Below, piece by piece: positions 15,182-22,152 of a stretch of DNA of 30,222 nucleotides. A program made the translations under genes and the position numbers. The notes under the pieces were generated by a model that saw only the letters and a list, made by a program, of their open reading frames with translations, was not told where the DNA came from and ran no database searches. The first letter of the stretch is position 1. Every line of letters begins with the position of its first letter. The stretch comes from a virus: IMG/VR virus record IMGVR_UViG_3300044637_000275, positions 1 through 30,222 of that record, one strand, 5' to 3'.

Positions 15182-15405
15182 TGTTTAGGTGGATTGATAA
15201 TTTTCTCAAACCGTATCAAGTTTCAATATCTGATAGTTCTATGTTTCAAAAAATTGTTATGTTAGAAGAACGTATCGTAAAATTGGAACAGGAGAATGTA
15301 GAACTTATAAATTCTCTGTATGAAATTGAAAACAGACTACAAGCAAAGATTGACAATATTCACCCCGTAACTTATAATCTAAGTAATTATACTCTTGACA
15401 AATGA
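15181..15405 (+). CDS. Small coiled-coil protein
   Basis: 74 residues. A basic/aromatic N-terminus ([15 protein letters not shown]) precedes a heptad-like helix, [20 protein letters not shown] and onward, a clear coiled coil for oligomerisation. It starts at the A of the previous TAA and overlaps the ferredoxin start by 4 nt, so it is in the same operon. Function unknown. Confidence 0.6.
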   Translation: MFRWIDNFLKPYQVSISDSSMFQKIVMLEERIVKLEQENVELINSLYEIENRLQAKIDNIHPVTYNLSNYTLDK

Positions 15406-15692
15406 CTTTTAATGTAACTCTCCGTTCCGCTGATGGAACCGAACAAACTATCCAGTGTCCCGAAGACCAATACATTCTTGATGCTGCTGAATATGCAGGT
15501 ATTGACCTTCCTTCCAGTTGCCGTGCTGGTGCTTGCTCTGCTTGTGCTGGTAAGGTTGTGGAAGGTGAAGTGGATAATTCTGAACAATCTTTCCTTGATG
15601 ATGACCAAATGAATGAGGGTTTCTCTATGCTTTGTGTTGCATATCCTCTGAGTGATTGTGTAATTCTTACGGAGCAAGAGGAGAATCTCTGA
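15402..15692 (+). CDS. petF: Plant-type [2Fe-2S] ferredoxin
   Basis: 96 residues with the full cluster ligands C40, C45, C48 and C78, spaced CX4CX2CX29C, in [13 protein letters not shown] and MLCVAYP. The length and the N-terminal beta-grasp pattern match cyanobacterial PetF. It carries electrons from photosystem I to FNR, ferredoxin-thioredoxin reductase or bilin reductases. Cyanophages carry petF as an auxiliary metabolic gene, so it probably keeps reductant flowing during infection. It is the clearest sign that the host is photosynthetic. No phage reductase is seen in this window. Confidence 0.95.
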   Translation: MTFNVTLRSADGTEQTIQCPEDQYILDAAEYAGIDLPSSCRAGACSACAGKVVEGEVDNSEQSFLDDDQMNEGFSMLCVAYPLSDCVILTEQEENL

Positions 15693-15901
15693 TGTATGAA
15701 AATCTTTCTCAATACGAAAGAGCACTAGCACGTTTTGGAGATAAAGTTGGACTTATTGCGGGATTTGAAATTAGTGGAAAACTTTCACCTGAAGATGCTT
15801 ATCAACAAATTAAAGAACTCTATAAAGACCTTAAGAAACTGCGTAAAAAAGAAAGACGTATCTGGGGCAATACGGGCATCGGAACTACGAAAGTGCTCTA
15901 A
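15692..15901 (+). CDS. Small helical hypothetical protein
   Basis: 69 residues from ATG 15692, which shares its A with the ferredoxin stop TGA, so translation is coupled. [20 protein letters not shown], then KLSPEDAYQQIKELYKDLKKLRKK. The helical, basic middle suggests a small adaptor. The last residues after ERRIWGN may be non-native if the next gene represents a frameshifted continuation. Confidence 0.55.
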   Translation: MYENLSQYERALARFGDKVGLIAGFEISGKLSPEDAYQQIKELYKDLKKLRKKERRIWGNTGIGTTKVL

Positions 15902-16013
15902 ATGTAATGAAGAAAAACCATTAGACAAAGAGTATTATCAAGTTGTAAAATCATTTAAACACGGATATTCATATTACTGCAATGAGTGCAACAAACCCAA
16001 ACCAAAAGATTGA
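15795..16013 (+). CDS. Zinc-ribbon protein (start uncertain)
   Basis: The convincing part is the C-terminal 40 residues, RKCSKCNEEKPLDKEYYQ to YYCNECNKPK. These form a two-CxxC zinc ribbon like those attached to phage HNH endonucleases. The only ATG in a reasonable place (15795) makes a long out-of-frame overlap with the previous gene. It may be a free-standing zinc finger or a remnant of a larger nuclease. Confidence 0.45.
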   Translation: MLINKLKNSIKTLRNCVKKKDVSGAIRASELRKCSKCNEEKPLDKEYYQVVKSFKHGYSYYCNECNKPKPKD

Positions 16014-16164
16014 TACTTTAAAGATTACTCAAAATGAAGATGGGTCTTATACTATGGACTGGGACAAGGAAGACCCAAATTGGAAGTGGTTGAATGGATT
16101 GACTTCCAAAGAGATACAGGTTATTATGGAACAAGCAATCAAGGACTTTAATAATGAACTTTGA
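15982..16164 (+). CDS. Small hypothetical protein
   Basis: 60 residues starting MSATNPNQKIDTLKITQNED, with DWDKEDPNWKWLNGLTSKEI and a helical end. It looks like a conserved cyanophage small protein with one beta-beta-alpha unit. It overlaps both neighbours by short stretches. Function unknown. Confidence 0.6.
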   Translation: MSATNPNQKIDTLKITQNEDGSYTMDWDKEDPNWKWLNGLTSKEIQVIMEQAIKDFNNEL

Positions 16165-16744
16165 CTACAAGAAGCATTCTCTTGAAAGACTTGAAGAGTG
16201 GATGAATGATGCTCTTTTGTCTTCGGAGGCATCTCCACAAGAAATATATGATGTAATTAAAAAAGCAACCGAAGAAAACTACCATTATTTCAAACATCAC
16301 ACAGGACGATGCTATGAACTTCTTGCTCTTCTGAATGGTAATGGTAAAGGTCATATTCCAGCATATGATGAATATGTTGATAAAAAAGAAAATCTTGTAT
16401 GTGATAAGGATGATTTATCACCCGAATGTAAGAAATCCTGGAATGATTTTTGGAAAGTTGGGGAAGAATCTCATTATCCAGAAGAAGTAAAAGATAATGG
16501 TGTGCGTCCTTGTGGTCACAATGATATGAAAGCACTTCGTTATACTGATGAAGAACTGGATGCAATGTGTGATGCTGCTGAAGCAAAAAACAAAGTGAAA
16601 ACTTGGGTGGTTCCTGTTGATGATGACTACAATGTCACATTTCCAGAAGACCTTTTAGAACAAATTAATTGGAAAGCAGGTGATGCAATTGAATGGCACA
16701 ATCAAGGTGATGGTTCATTTAAACTGATTAAAAAGGAGAACTAA
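16154..16744 (+). CDS. Hypothetical protein with C-terminal AbrB/SpoVT-like segment
   Basis: 196 residues. The N-terminal 70 are helical. The middle contains CGHNDMKALRYTDEELDAMC. The last 50 residues (TWVVPVDDDYNVTFPEDLLE, then WKAGDAIEWHNQGDGSF) match the swapped-hairpin AbrB pattern of small DNA-binding or antitoxin-type domains. A regulatory role is possible but unproven. Confidence 0.6.
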   Translation: MNFDYKKHSLERLEEWMNDALLSSEASPQEIYDVIKKATEENYHYFKHHTGRCYELLALLNGNGKGHIPAYDEYVDKKENLVCDKDDLSPECKKSWNDFWKVGEESHYPEEVKDNGVRPCGHNDMKALRYTDEELDAMCDAAEAKNKVKTWVVPVDDDYNVTFPEDLLEQINWKAGDAIEWHNQGDGSFKLIKKEN

Positions 16745-16746
16745 AA

Positions 16747-16971
16747 ATGGCACTGGGAACACAAGTAGAAGAATCACTTAAAGAAGCACAAGAATCACTT
16801 CGCAATTCCCTTGCTTTTGCTGCAAGAACAGAACGACCAATGGTTTGTAGTGTGATTGCTGATTTAATTAGTCGTATTGATAGTGTAATACACACTGATT
16901 CTTTATTGGATAAACTGGAATCACGAAAACCAGGAAGTAGTGGTTTTTTCGGAACTATGTTTGGAGAATGA
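16747..16971 (+). CDS. Small helical hypothetical protein
   Basis: 74 residues starting 2 nt after the preceding stop, after an AGGAG-type site. It is almost entirely amphipathic helix (VEESLKEAQESLRNSLAFAA) with a Gly/Phe-rich tail ending FFGTMFGE. It overlaps the next gene by 4 nt. Function unknown. Confidence 0.55.
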   Translation: MALGTQVEESLKEAQESLRNSLAFAARTERPMVCSVIADLISRIDSVIHTDSLLDKLESRKPGSSGFFGTMFGE

Positions 16972-17336
16972 TGACTGAAAAACAACCTAACGAATTTGGT
17001 AAAGCACTACAAGAATGGTGGGATTCTGATGCTTGTAAAAAACTACAAGAAGCATCAGAACAATCAGTTCAAAAAGCAGTAGGAAAGTATCATATGCTTT
17101 CCTCTGAAGATAAGTATGATATGGTCCAAGCAATCTGTCATATTATGTGTAAAGCAGAAAAAGAAGGAACCAGTCATCGTGGTCTTCAAGATGCTTTGGG
17201 TATCTATCCTGAAGGATTTTGGATTTCAGAACTAATGGACGTTCATAATTCTTTGTGGTCTGAATTTCATAAACGTAAAAATGATGCTGAGTTAGACCGA
17301 GAAATTCAATTGTTACGAGACTTTACGGAAACCTGA
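16968..17336 (+). CDS. Hypothetical protein
   Basis: 122 residues, helical. FGKALQEWWDSDACKKLQEA leads, then MVQAICHIMCKAEKEGTSHR and a C-terminal helix. It is coupled to the upstream gene by overlap; ATG 16968 or 16971 could be used. I do not recognise a family. Confidence 0.6.
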   Translation: MMTEKQPNEFGKALQEWWDSDACKKLQEASEQSVQKAVGKYHMLSSEDKYDMVQAICHIMCKAEKEGTSHRGLQDALGIYPEGFWISELMDVHNSLWSEFHKRKNDAELDREIQLLRDFTET

Positions 17337-17381
17337 AGACATCCTTAAGGAAACGACATGTACCTAGATAGTGTGTTAGAA

Positions 17382-17390
17382 TGCTAATAT
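17382..17390 (+). promoter_or_regulatory. Possible extended -10 (TGCTAATAT)
   Basis: TG-C-TAATAT sits 19 nt before ATG 17410. No good -35 is seen. It would serve only the small gene that follows. Confidence 0.35.
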
Positions 17391-17409
17391 AAGAGTAGGG
17401 GAGTTTTCG

Positions 17410-17565
17410 ATGAGTTTAAGTAAAGAAGAATTTGAAGAAATGGATGTTTTACGCAAAGCAATTTCGCAAAATCCAGCATATGTGCATCCAGAAAAGCAAG
17501 AACGATTTACTGAACTCTTCGTCAAGTCTCTTTCTTATGTTGATTCTCCCATATATGATAAATAA
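17410..17565 (+). CDS. Small hypothetical protein
   Basis: 51 residues from ATG 17410, preceded by a GGGGAG ribosome-binding site: MSLSKEEFEEMDVLRKAISQ, then FTELFVKSLSYVDSPIYDK. It is helical and acidic at the front. Its stop lies within a late promoter. Function unknown. Confidence 0.5.
   Translation: MSLSKEEFEEMDVLRKAISQNPAYVHPEKQERFTELFVKSLSYVDSPIYDK
17557..17564 (+). promoter_or_regulatory. T4-type late promoter motif (GATAAATA)
   Basis: It lies 23 nt before ATG 17588, overlapping the stop of the preceding small gene. It is the first of a set driving the leader-tagged genes. Confidence 0.65.
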
Positions 17566-17587
17566 TCAGAGATATTTTTGTGTCTAA

Positions 17588-18403
17588 ATGCTCCAAGAAG
17601 CAAAGAAAAGAGAGAAAGTTGCTAATGCATTTTTAGCAGCAACAATGGCAGCATCTGCTGCACAATCACCAAAGGATTTTGTGAAAACTGGACACATTGA
17701 AGCACCTGGAACTGCTTTGATGCAAATGTGGGCAAAGAAAAGAGGTGAAGCAGAGAGAAACTTAGATAGTGGAAGAGTTTCACATCCAGCAAGAAATCGC
17801 AAGAAAAAAACATTCAAAGAGTTTGTAGAAGAATCATATATTAGTGAAGCACAAAGACATTTTTCAAGTAGAGCAGAACTTGAAAAACATCACGGTGGAA
17901 TTCCATCTGGATATTATGCAAACAATGCTGGCAGCACTGAAAATCCAAAGTGGAGATTAAAACCAAAAGAAGGTGGTGTTAAGGAAAGACAAGCAAGAGC
18001 AGAAAGAATTGCAAGTCTAAGTTCTTCATCAGAAAGAGAATCGGCAGATACTAAAGTAAGAAAGTTAAAAGCAAAAGGATTAGAAGCACATCATATTACT
18101 CCAACACATCATTCTGCAAAATTAAAAGCATCTATGAGTGATGCTGAGTGGGAAGCAAGAAAAGCAAGAGATGCAAAGATTGGTGTTTATCACGGGCATC
18201 ATCCGAAGAATGTGATGGGCACAAAGAAATCCACTGACCCAGCAGATAAACCTGGAATTTACCATCGTGCTGGTGGAGCACACGAACTTGAAGGAAAGAC
18301 AAAAGATATTGTTTCTGGACCAGGAAGTAGAGAGTCTGCAATTAGTCACAAAGAACTTCTTGCTGCTGCAGCAAGAAGAGCAAAGAGAAAAGCAAATAAA
18401 TAA
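17588..18403 (+). CDS. Putative HNH-like nuclease with internal capsid-targeting-like segment
   Basis: 271 residues, very basic. Residues 1-72 are an Ala/Lys-rich helical lead. KTFKEFVEESYISEA (74-88) resembles the T4 internal-protein leader, and I-S-E/A is a gp21-type cleavage site. Residues 164-236 carry an HNH-like layout: H168-H169 in GLEAHHITP, then GVYHGHHPKNVMG (N208), then H226 and H232 in IYHRAGGAHE. This spacing suits a beta-beta-alpha-metal nuclease. A late promoter precedes it and another follows. I infer a virion-packaged protein that may act on host DNA early in infection. Catalysis is not shown, and it might instead be a structural protein with a metal site. Confidence 0.6.
   Translation: MLQEAKKREKVANAFLAATMAASAAQSPKDFVKTGHIEAPGTALMQMWAKKRGEAERNLDSGRVSHPARNRKKKTFKEFVEESYISEAQRHFSSRAELEKHHGGIPSGYYANNAGSTENPKWRLKPKEGGVKERQARAERIASLSSSSERESADTKVRKLKAKGLEAHHITPTHHSAKLKASMSDAEWEARKARDAKIGVYHGHHPKNVMGTKKSTDPADKPGIYHRAGGAHELEGKTKDIVSGPGSRESAISHKELLAAAARRAKRKANK
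18395..18402 (+). promoter_or_regulatory. T4-type late promoter motif (AATAAATA)
   Basis: It overlaps the stop of the HNH-like gene, 20 nt before ATG 18423. Confidence 0.6.
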
Positions 18404-18422
18404 AAATAAAAGTTAGAAAAAG

Positions 18423-18878
18423 ATGAAGACCTTCAGAGAGTTCTTAGAAGAAGCATATCTCGTTGAGATGCGTAAAGAGGATAAAGTTGCTGGAAAGAAG
18501 AAGACTCCTCTTTATCTAACTAAGAAATATAAAACTGTGCAAAAAGCACCAGAAGGTAGTGGTAAAAAGTGGGAAACAAAAACTGTTGAGAAAAAGCAAA
18601 TCAACCCTACTGCTGACCTTGGAAGATACAAGCAAGGTAAAGTAGGTGGTTATCCAGCAATTCAGGCAGGTGGAACTCACGGAGGACCTACAATGGGATT
18701 CAAACCACACGAACATGGTGAAGGTGGTTCTGGAAGAGGAGTGAAGAAGGAGAGAGGTGCAAAGACTGCACCAAAACCAGGAACAACTGCAACTGATAGA
18801 GTTCAAGCAAAACGTAAGGCAGCAGATTCTTGGAGAGGTCAGTATGGTGGTAGATATTCCATCTGGGGATCAAAATGA
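18423..18878 (+). CDS. Basic protein with T4 internal-protein-like leader
   Basis: 151 residues starting MKTFREFLEEAYLVEM, close to the T4 leader MKTYQEFIAEA, with L-E-E/A as a predicted prohead-protease site. The remainder is Lys/Gly-rich and low in hydrophobics (YLTKKYKTVQKAPEGSG, then GGYPAIQAGGTHGGPTMGFK), as in DNA-associated internal head proteins. It overlaps the next leader-bearing gene by 4 nt, so both would be made together late. No enzymatic motif seen. Confidence 0.6.
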   Translation: MKTFREFLEEAYLVEMRKEDKVAGKKKTPLYLTKKYKTVQKAPEGSGKKWETKTVEKKQINPTADLGRYKQGKVGGYPAIQAGGTHGGPTMGFKPHEHGEGGSGRGVKKERGAKTAPKPGTTATDRVQAKRKAADSWRGQYGGRYSIWGSK

Positions 18879-19969
18879 AAACTTATCAAGAATTTATTTC
18901 AGAAGCAAAGAAGTGTTGGCCTGGATATAAGAAGAAGGGCACTCAAAAACTCTTTGGAAAGACTTACAATCGTTGTGTAAAAGAAGATATTGAAGAACTT
19001 GAAGAAAGTTCTGGTGGTGAAAGAAGTGGTAAAAGAACCAGAGGTAAAGTAACTCTTGCCCGTGGTCGTGGTGCTGATATGGATAGACAAGAGAGAACTA
19101 CAGCATCAGTTGCAAAAAAGGCAGGACTCAAAGGAACTGGTAAGTATTCAACTAAAGATTTGAGAACCAAAGCAAAAGATTATACAACTTATGATAGTGA
19201 AGATACTGAAGATGATTATGGAAGCACTGAGCAAGACCATTATATCCGCACATATTCATCAGCAAGAAAAGCAGCAAAGGGAGAACAACTCATTAAGAAG
19301 TTCAAATCAGCAGGAAGAACTGCGACTGGAATGACTAAACTCAAGACTGCACCTTCAAGTGAAAGTGTAAGAAGGGTGAAGGACTTGAAGAAGAGTATGT
19401 CTAAATCAGGTGCTAATAAGAGAGGTAAAGTTCACACTGTAGATGTAATGCATCGTGATAGTGATGTTGGTAAAGGTGATAAAGACCAACAAATGGAGAG
19501 GGGTAGAAACTTTATTCAGGCACTTAAAGATACTCCGAAACATTTAAAGAGGGCAGGAGCAAAGAAAGGTGATACTGTAATTGGAAAACCAACTGCTGTG
19601 ATGTCTGGTGAAGACAAGAAGACTGGTGAAGCAAAACGTGCAAAACTTTATAAGAAAATCTTCGGCAAAAGGAGCACTGAAAAGTCCGCAAAAACTGGAT
19701 TGATGACTGGTAAAGTTGATGAAGAATTTAAGCAAATGCCTGGTGAATTAATGAATCGGCAAATAAGAAAACTGAGTCAAAGTCAATCTAATTTGAGAAA
19801 AGGAAGACAAACTGAAAAAAAGAGAGATAGAGAAATTAAATATGATATGCAAATAAAAAGAATTCAAATGGCAGGAAAACAAGATTATAATAATGGAAAA
19901 GATTCTTATGATGTATTTTACAAAAATCCATTAGAAACTGGAAAAATTGTTAATCATAGATTTAGATAA
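18875..19969 (+). CDS. Large basic protein with near-exact T4 capsid-targeting leader
   Basis: 364 residues beginning MKTYQEFISEA, differing from the T4 internal-protein leader MKTYQEFIAEA at one position. Predicted cleavage is after E10 (I-S-E/A). A Cys-containing segment (KKCWPGYKKKGTQKLFGKTY, 12-31) follows; it looks like a recurring marine-phage motif. A long Lys/Arg/Ser-rich body follows, with KTADIVMHRD-like alternations around VHTVDVMHRDSDVGKG. The mature form would be strongly basic. I infer an internal head protein injected with the genome. The body is not recognised and could hide an enzymatic fold. Confidence 0.6.
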   Translation: MKTYQEFISEAKKCWPGYKKKGTQKLFGKTYNRCVKEDIEELEESSGGERSGKRTRGKVTLARGRGADMDRQERTTASVAKKAGLKGTGKYSTKDLRTKAKDYTTYDSEDTEDDYGSTEQDHYIRTYSSARKAAKGEQLIKKFKSAGRTATGMTKLKTAPSSESVRRVKDLKKSMSKSGANKRGKVHTVDVMHRDSDVGKGDKDQQMERGRNFIQALKDTPKHLKRAGAKKGDTVIGKPTAVMSGEDKKTGEAKRAKLYKKIFGKRSTEKSAKTGLMTGKVDEEFKQMPGELMNRQIRKLSQSQSNLRKGRQTEKKRDREIKYDMQIKRIQMAGKQDYNNGKDSYDVFYKNPLETGKIVNHRFR

Positions 19970-19981
19970 GATTGAATAATA

Positions 19982-19993
19982 TATAAATAAATA
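19982..19993 (+). promoter_or_regulatory. Overlapping T4-type late promoter motifs (TATAAATA and AATAAATA)
   Basis: TATAAATA at 19982-19989 equals the T4 consensus and overlaps AATAAATA at 19986-19993. ATG 20011 follows 17 nt after the second. Confidence 0.7.
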
Positions 19994-20010
19994 CAAAACG
20001 ATTTGTAACG

Positions 20011-20568
20011 ATGAACTCAAAAGACCTTTACAATCTCCAAGAAGCTTATACTCAAGTTTATAATGAACTTGATGAAGAGAGAGCACCTGGTGTAAAACCT
20101 TATAAACCAAGTCGAACTCAAGCAGAAATTAGAGCAGACGAAAAGAAAGCAGCAAAGAAAAAAGCAGATGCTGGTAAAGATAAATCAGGTTACGGTCCTG
20201 AAGAGAAGTTCAAAAGTGATTGGAAACTTCGTGCAACTCCATCTTCAAAAAGTAAGAGAAAGGATGGAACTGAAGAAACAGTTTCTCAAAGAATGAATAG
20301 AGAAAAGCCTTATGTGAAGAGAATGACAGGTCAAATGGCAAGAGAGTATGGTAGCCGTCATGCTGCTGAAGTTACTCGTGTTGTCAAAGGTGCTGGAGAA
20401 CCACAAGCAGTTACATATCCAAGAAAAGGAACTAAGAAAGAAGATTTTGATATGTTTGATTTAATTCTTTCGCATCTTCTTGATGAAGGATATGCTGATA
20501 CTCAAGAAGCAGCAATTGCAATTATGTCAAATATGAGTGAAGAGTGGAGAGATAGCATCATCGGTTGA
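20011..20568 (+). CDS. Basic late protein with LQEA-type processing site and conserved C-terminal helix pair
   Basis: 185 residues. The front, MNSKDLYNLQEAYTQVYNEL, has L-Q-E/A, another gp21-type cleavage site, though the leader differs from MKTFxEF. The middle is Lys/Ala-rich. The C-terminus FDLILSHLLDEGYADTQEAA and following MSNMSEEWRDSIIG look like a tail segment shared among marine T4-like phage virion proteins. A strong late promoter precedes it and a terminator follows. Probable internal or virion protein. Confidence 0.6.
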   Translation: MNSKDLYNLQEAYTQVYNELDEERAPGVKPYKPSRTQAEIRADEKKAAKKKADAGKDKSGYGPEEKFKSDWKLRATPSSKSKRKDGTEETVSQRMNREKPYVKRMTGQMAREYGSRHAAEVTRVVKGAGEPQAVTYPRKGTKKEDFDMFDLILSHLLDEGYADTQEAAIAIMSNMSEEWRDSIIG

Positions 20569-20590
20569 GGACCACTTCCCAAACCGTCCC

Positions 20591-20616
20591 AAGGTGCCCC
20601 AAAGGCACCTTTTTTT
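20591..20616 (+). terminator. Rho-independent terminator
   Basis: AAGGTGCC, CCAAA loop, GGCACCTT, then T-run to 20616. It ends the late leader-gene operon. Confidence 0.92.
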
Positions 20617-20617
20617 A

Positions 20618-20626
20618 TGCTATGAT
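20618..20626 (+). promoter_or_regulatory. Extended -10 promoter (TGCTATGAT)
   Basis: TG-C-TATGAT starts one base after the terminator T-run and 20 nt before ATG 20647. No -35 is visible. Confidence 0.65.
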
Positions 20627-20646
20627 ATTGGAAATCCAAGAAGACT

Positions 20647-21057
20647 ATGGAACTGACTGTACTTGCTTACAAACTTGAAGATGGATTGTGGGCATTCGAC
20701 CATCCACATAATAATACGGTTCAAGAACTCTTGATGAATGGAACCGAAGAAGCAATTGACGAGCACTTTTATTTTGAAACTGGACGACACGCAGTTGCAG
20801 AAGACCAAATGGAAATCAGTTTGAATACAGAAGAACCTGATGATTATGATACTTTGCTTGTAAAAGAAGTATCTGATGAAGAAGGAACGACTTATAGTGA
20901 TACGACACTTTGTATTCCTGTGTGGCTGTGTCCTTGGTTACAAGGATACTTTGGTGAAGTTCCTGAAGAAATTTATGTGAAAGTGCGTCCCATCAATCAA
21001 GGACTTGAATCTTTTGTGAAAAGGACAGGGATGAGACAGTTGCTGAACCGTCCCTGA
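20647..21057 (+). CDS. Hypothetical protein
   Basis: 136 residues, acidic, likely all-beta/alpha: MELTVLAYKLEDGLWAFDHP, then an acidic middle, then CIPVWLCPWLQGYFGEVPEE. It looks like a conserved cyanophage protein of unknown function. Flanked by a terminator-promoter unit upstream and a strong promoter downstream, it is a single-gene transcript. Confidence 0.65.
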   Translation: MELTVLAYKLEDGLWAFDHPHNNTVQELLMNGTEEAIDEHFYFETGRHAVAEDQMEISLNTEEPDDYDTLLVKEVSDEEGTTYSDTTLCIPVWLCPWLQGYFGEVPEEIYVKVRPINQGLESFVKRTGMRQLLNRP

Positions 21058-21060
21058 CCC

Positions 21061-21102
21061 TTGCCAAGACCCCAGAACCCGTGCTATGATTGCAAGGTAA
21101 TC
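21061..21102 (+). promoter_or_regulatory. Sigma-70-type promoter with GATTGC-N3-GTAATC palindrome
   Basis: TTGCCA (21061-21066), 18-bp spacer, TATGAT (21085-21090) with an extended TGC. The inverted repeat at 21088-21102 matches those at 10331-10345 and 25483-25497, with one G-T pair. Confidence 0.7.
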
Positions 21103-21117
21103 AAATGAATGAGGCAA

Positions 21118-21348
21118 ATGGAAGTCCTTGAAGTGACAAACTCCTCTGCTGTTGCTAAAGTTTCTTTTAATCAAGAAACCAGTGAAGTCGGTGTTGCTTA
21201 CACTTACAAACCTGATAAGTTTTATATCTTCAAGTGTGATAGCATTGAAGGTTTCAAAGACAGTCTTTATACTGCTTTTGATAATGGAGAAAGTGTAGGT
21301 AAAATGATTTCTCAAATGAAGAAAGATGGTATGCTGATGAGTGTGTAA
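21118..21348 (+). CDS. Small KTSC-like domain protein
   Basis: 76 residues from ATG 21118 (ATG 21109 is in frame; 21118 is preferred because the sister promoters are followed by a start in the same GCAAATG-like context). Two beta pairs, VAKVSFNQETSEVGVAYTY and KFYIFKCDSIEGF, then a helix and SVGKMISQMKKDG, match the KTSC fold seen beside bacterial and phage genes. Function unknown. Its own terminator overlaps its 3' end. Confidence 0.6.
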   Translation: MEVLEVTNSSAVAKVSFNQETSEVGVAYTYKPDKFYIFKCDSIEGFKDSLYTAFDNGESVGKMISQMKKDGMLMSV

Positions 21349-21362
21349 GTTCTCATCTTTTT
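21336..21362 (+). terminator. Rho-independent terminator overlapping a stop codon
   Basis: GATGAG and CTCATC, 10-nt loop containing the TAA, then five T. Confidence 0.8.
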
Positions 21363-21400
21363 ATGCTAAATAGGTGTATGTATATCACCATAACACCATT

Positions 21401-21832
21401 ATGTTTACCACTATTACTACTTGTCAAGGTTGTAGATGCGACATTCTTAATGAAAGAATGACAAAAGGACGACTAAAAAAATGGTGTAGTAATGCTTGTA
21501 GACAGAAATGGCGTTATAAAAATGATGAAAATATCGTGAACAGAAACACTTATACCGAACAAAAAGCAAGAGGTTATTCCAACAAATGGAAATCTCTTCA
21601 ATATAAAGGTGGTAAGTGCCAATCTTGTGGAGAAAATAGACCAGCAACTCTATGCTTTCATCATAGGGACCCTTCCCAAAAAGAATTAAAACTTGATGGG
21701 AGATCATTTGCGAATAGGAAATGGAAAACCATTAAAGAAGAAGTTGACAAATGTGATCTTCTTTGTCACAATTGTCATCATATATTACATTATGGTAATA
21801 GTTGGGAAGAGTTCTTACAAACGCTCGTCTAG
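21401..21832 (+). CDS. HNH homing endonuclease (free-standing)
   Basis: 143 residues. An N-terminal zinc knuckle has C8, C11 and C13, with C29 and C33. The HNH core has C73-x2-C76 (KCQSCGENR), H87-H88 in LCFHHRDPSQ, and C122-x2-C125-H-H (LLCHNCHHILHYG). This is the Cys-rich HNH type found in phages as mobile endonucleases. ATG 21401 is chosen over an in-frame ATG at 21374. The gene ends inside tRNA-Met: its last codons are the acceptor strand and its TAG is tRNA positions 8-10. It is probably a mobile gene lodged upstream of the tRNA cluster. Confidence 0.88.
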   Translation: MFTTITTCQGCRCDILNERMTKGRLKKWCSNACRQKWRYKNDENIVNRNTYTEQKARGYSNKWKSLQYKGGKCQSCGENRPATLCFHHRDPSQKELKLDGRSFANRKWKTIKEEVDKCDLLCHNCHHILHYGNSWEEFLQTLV

Positions 21833-21896
21833 CAATCTGGTAGAATGCTCCAAACTCATAATTTGGCGGAGAAGGGTTCAATTCCCTTGGCGAGCA
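21823..21896 (+). tRNA. tRNA-Met (CAT), elongator type (or Ile-CAT)
   Basis: 74 nt: acceptor GCTCGTC/GGCGAGC, D-loop with TCTGGTAG, anticodon stem CCAAA/TTTGG with loop CTCATAA, T-arm AAGGG TTCAATT CCCTT. The G1-C72 pair argues for elongator. Its first 10 nt encode the end of the HNH gene. Confidence 0.9.
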
Positions 21897-21939
21897 TCGC
21901 CGTGGTTCAAGACTTTAGATAAAATCCAGTGGGGCATTT

Positions 21940-21955
21940 ATCAAAGAGTTTTGAT
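21940..21955 (+). other. Spacer hairpin after tRNA-Met
   Basis: ATCAAA, GAGT, TTTGAT: 6 bp with a 4-nt loop. It matches the geometry of the other inter-tRNA hairpins. Confidence 0.55.
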
Positions 21956-21981
21956 TTAGACTCACAACCACACGGCAACCC

Positions 21982-22010
21982 TTGACAATCACAACTCTCT
22001 GTGGTATGAT
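21982..22010 (+). promoter_or_regulatory. Consensus promoter for tRNA-Leu (TTGACA, 17 bp, TATGAT)
   Basis: TTGACA 21982-21987, TATGAT 22005-22010, exact 17-bp spacer, extended TGG. The predicted start falls on the first nucleotides of the tRNA (22019), so the 5' leader would be minimal. Confidence 0.88.
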
Positions 22011-22018
22011 TGTCTTAT

Positions 22019-22102
22019 GGGAGTATGGTGGAATCGGTAGACACACCAGACTTAAAATCTGTTGACCTTAAGGTCGTGGGAGTTCAAGTCTCCCTACTCC
22101 TA
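22019..22102 (+). tRNA. tRNA-Leu (TAA)
   Basis: 84 nt with a long variable arm. Acceptor GGGAGTA/TACTCCT, anticodon loop CTTAAAA, T-arm GGGAG TTCAAGT CTCCC. Reads TTA/TTG, the Leu codons favoured by the AT-rich phage. Confidence 0.95.
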
Positions 22103-22118
22103 TTGCCCGAAAGGGCAA
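22103..22118 (+). other. Spacer hairpin after tRNA-Leu
   Basis: TTGCCC, GAAA tetraloop, GGGCAA. It begins immediately after the tRNA discriminator base. Likely 3'-end protection or a processing signal rather than a terminator (no T-run). Confidence 0.7.
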
Positions 22119-22152
22119 ATCGTAAACTCTAACTTATAGAATTATCTAACTT

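Noticed and set aside
21897-21939. GTGGTTCAAGAC resembling a T-arm after tRNA-Met, possibly a tRNA remnant
   Set aside because: No complementary T-stem, acceptor strand or anticodon arm could be assembled around it.
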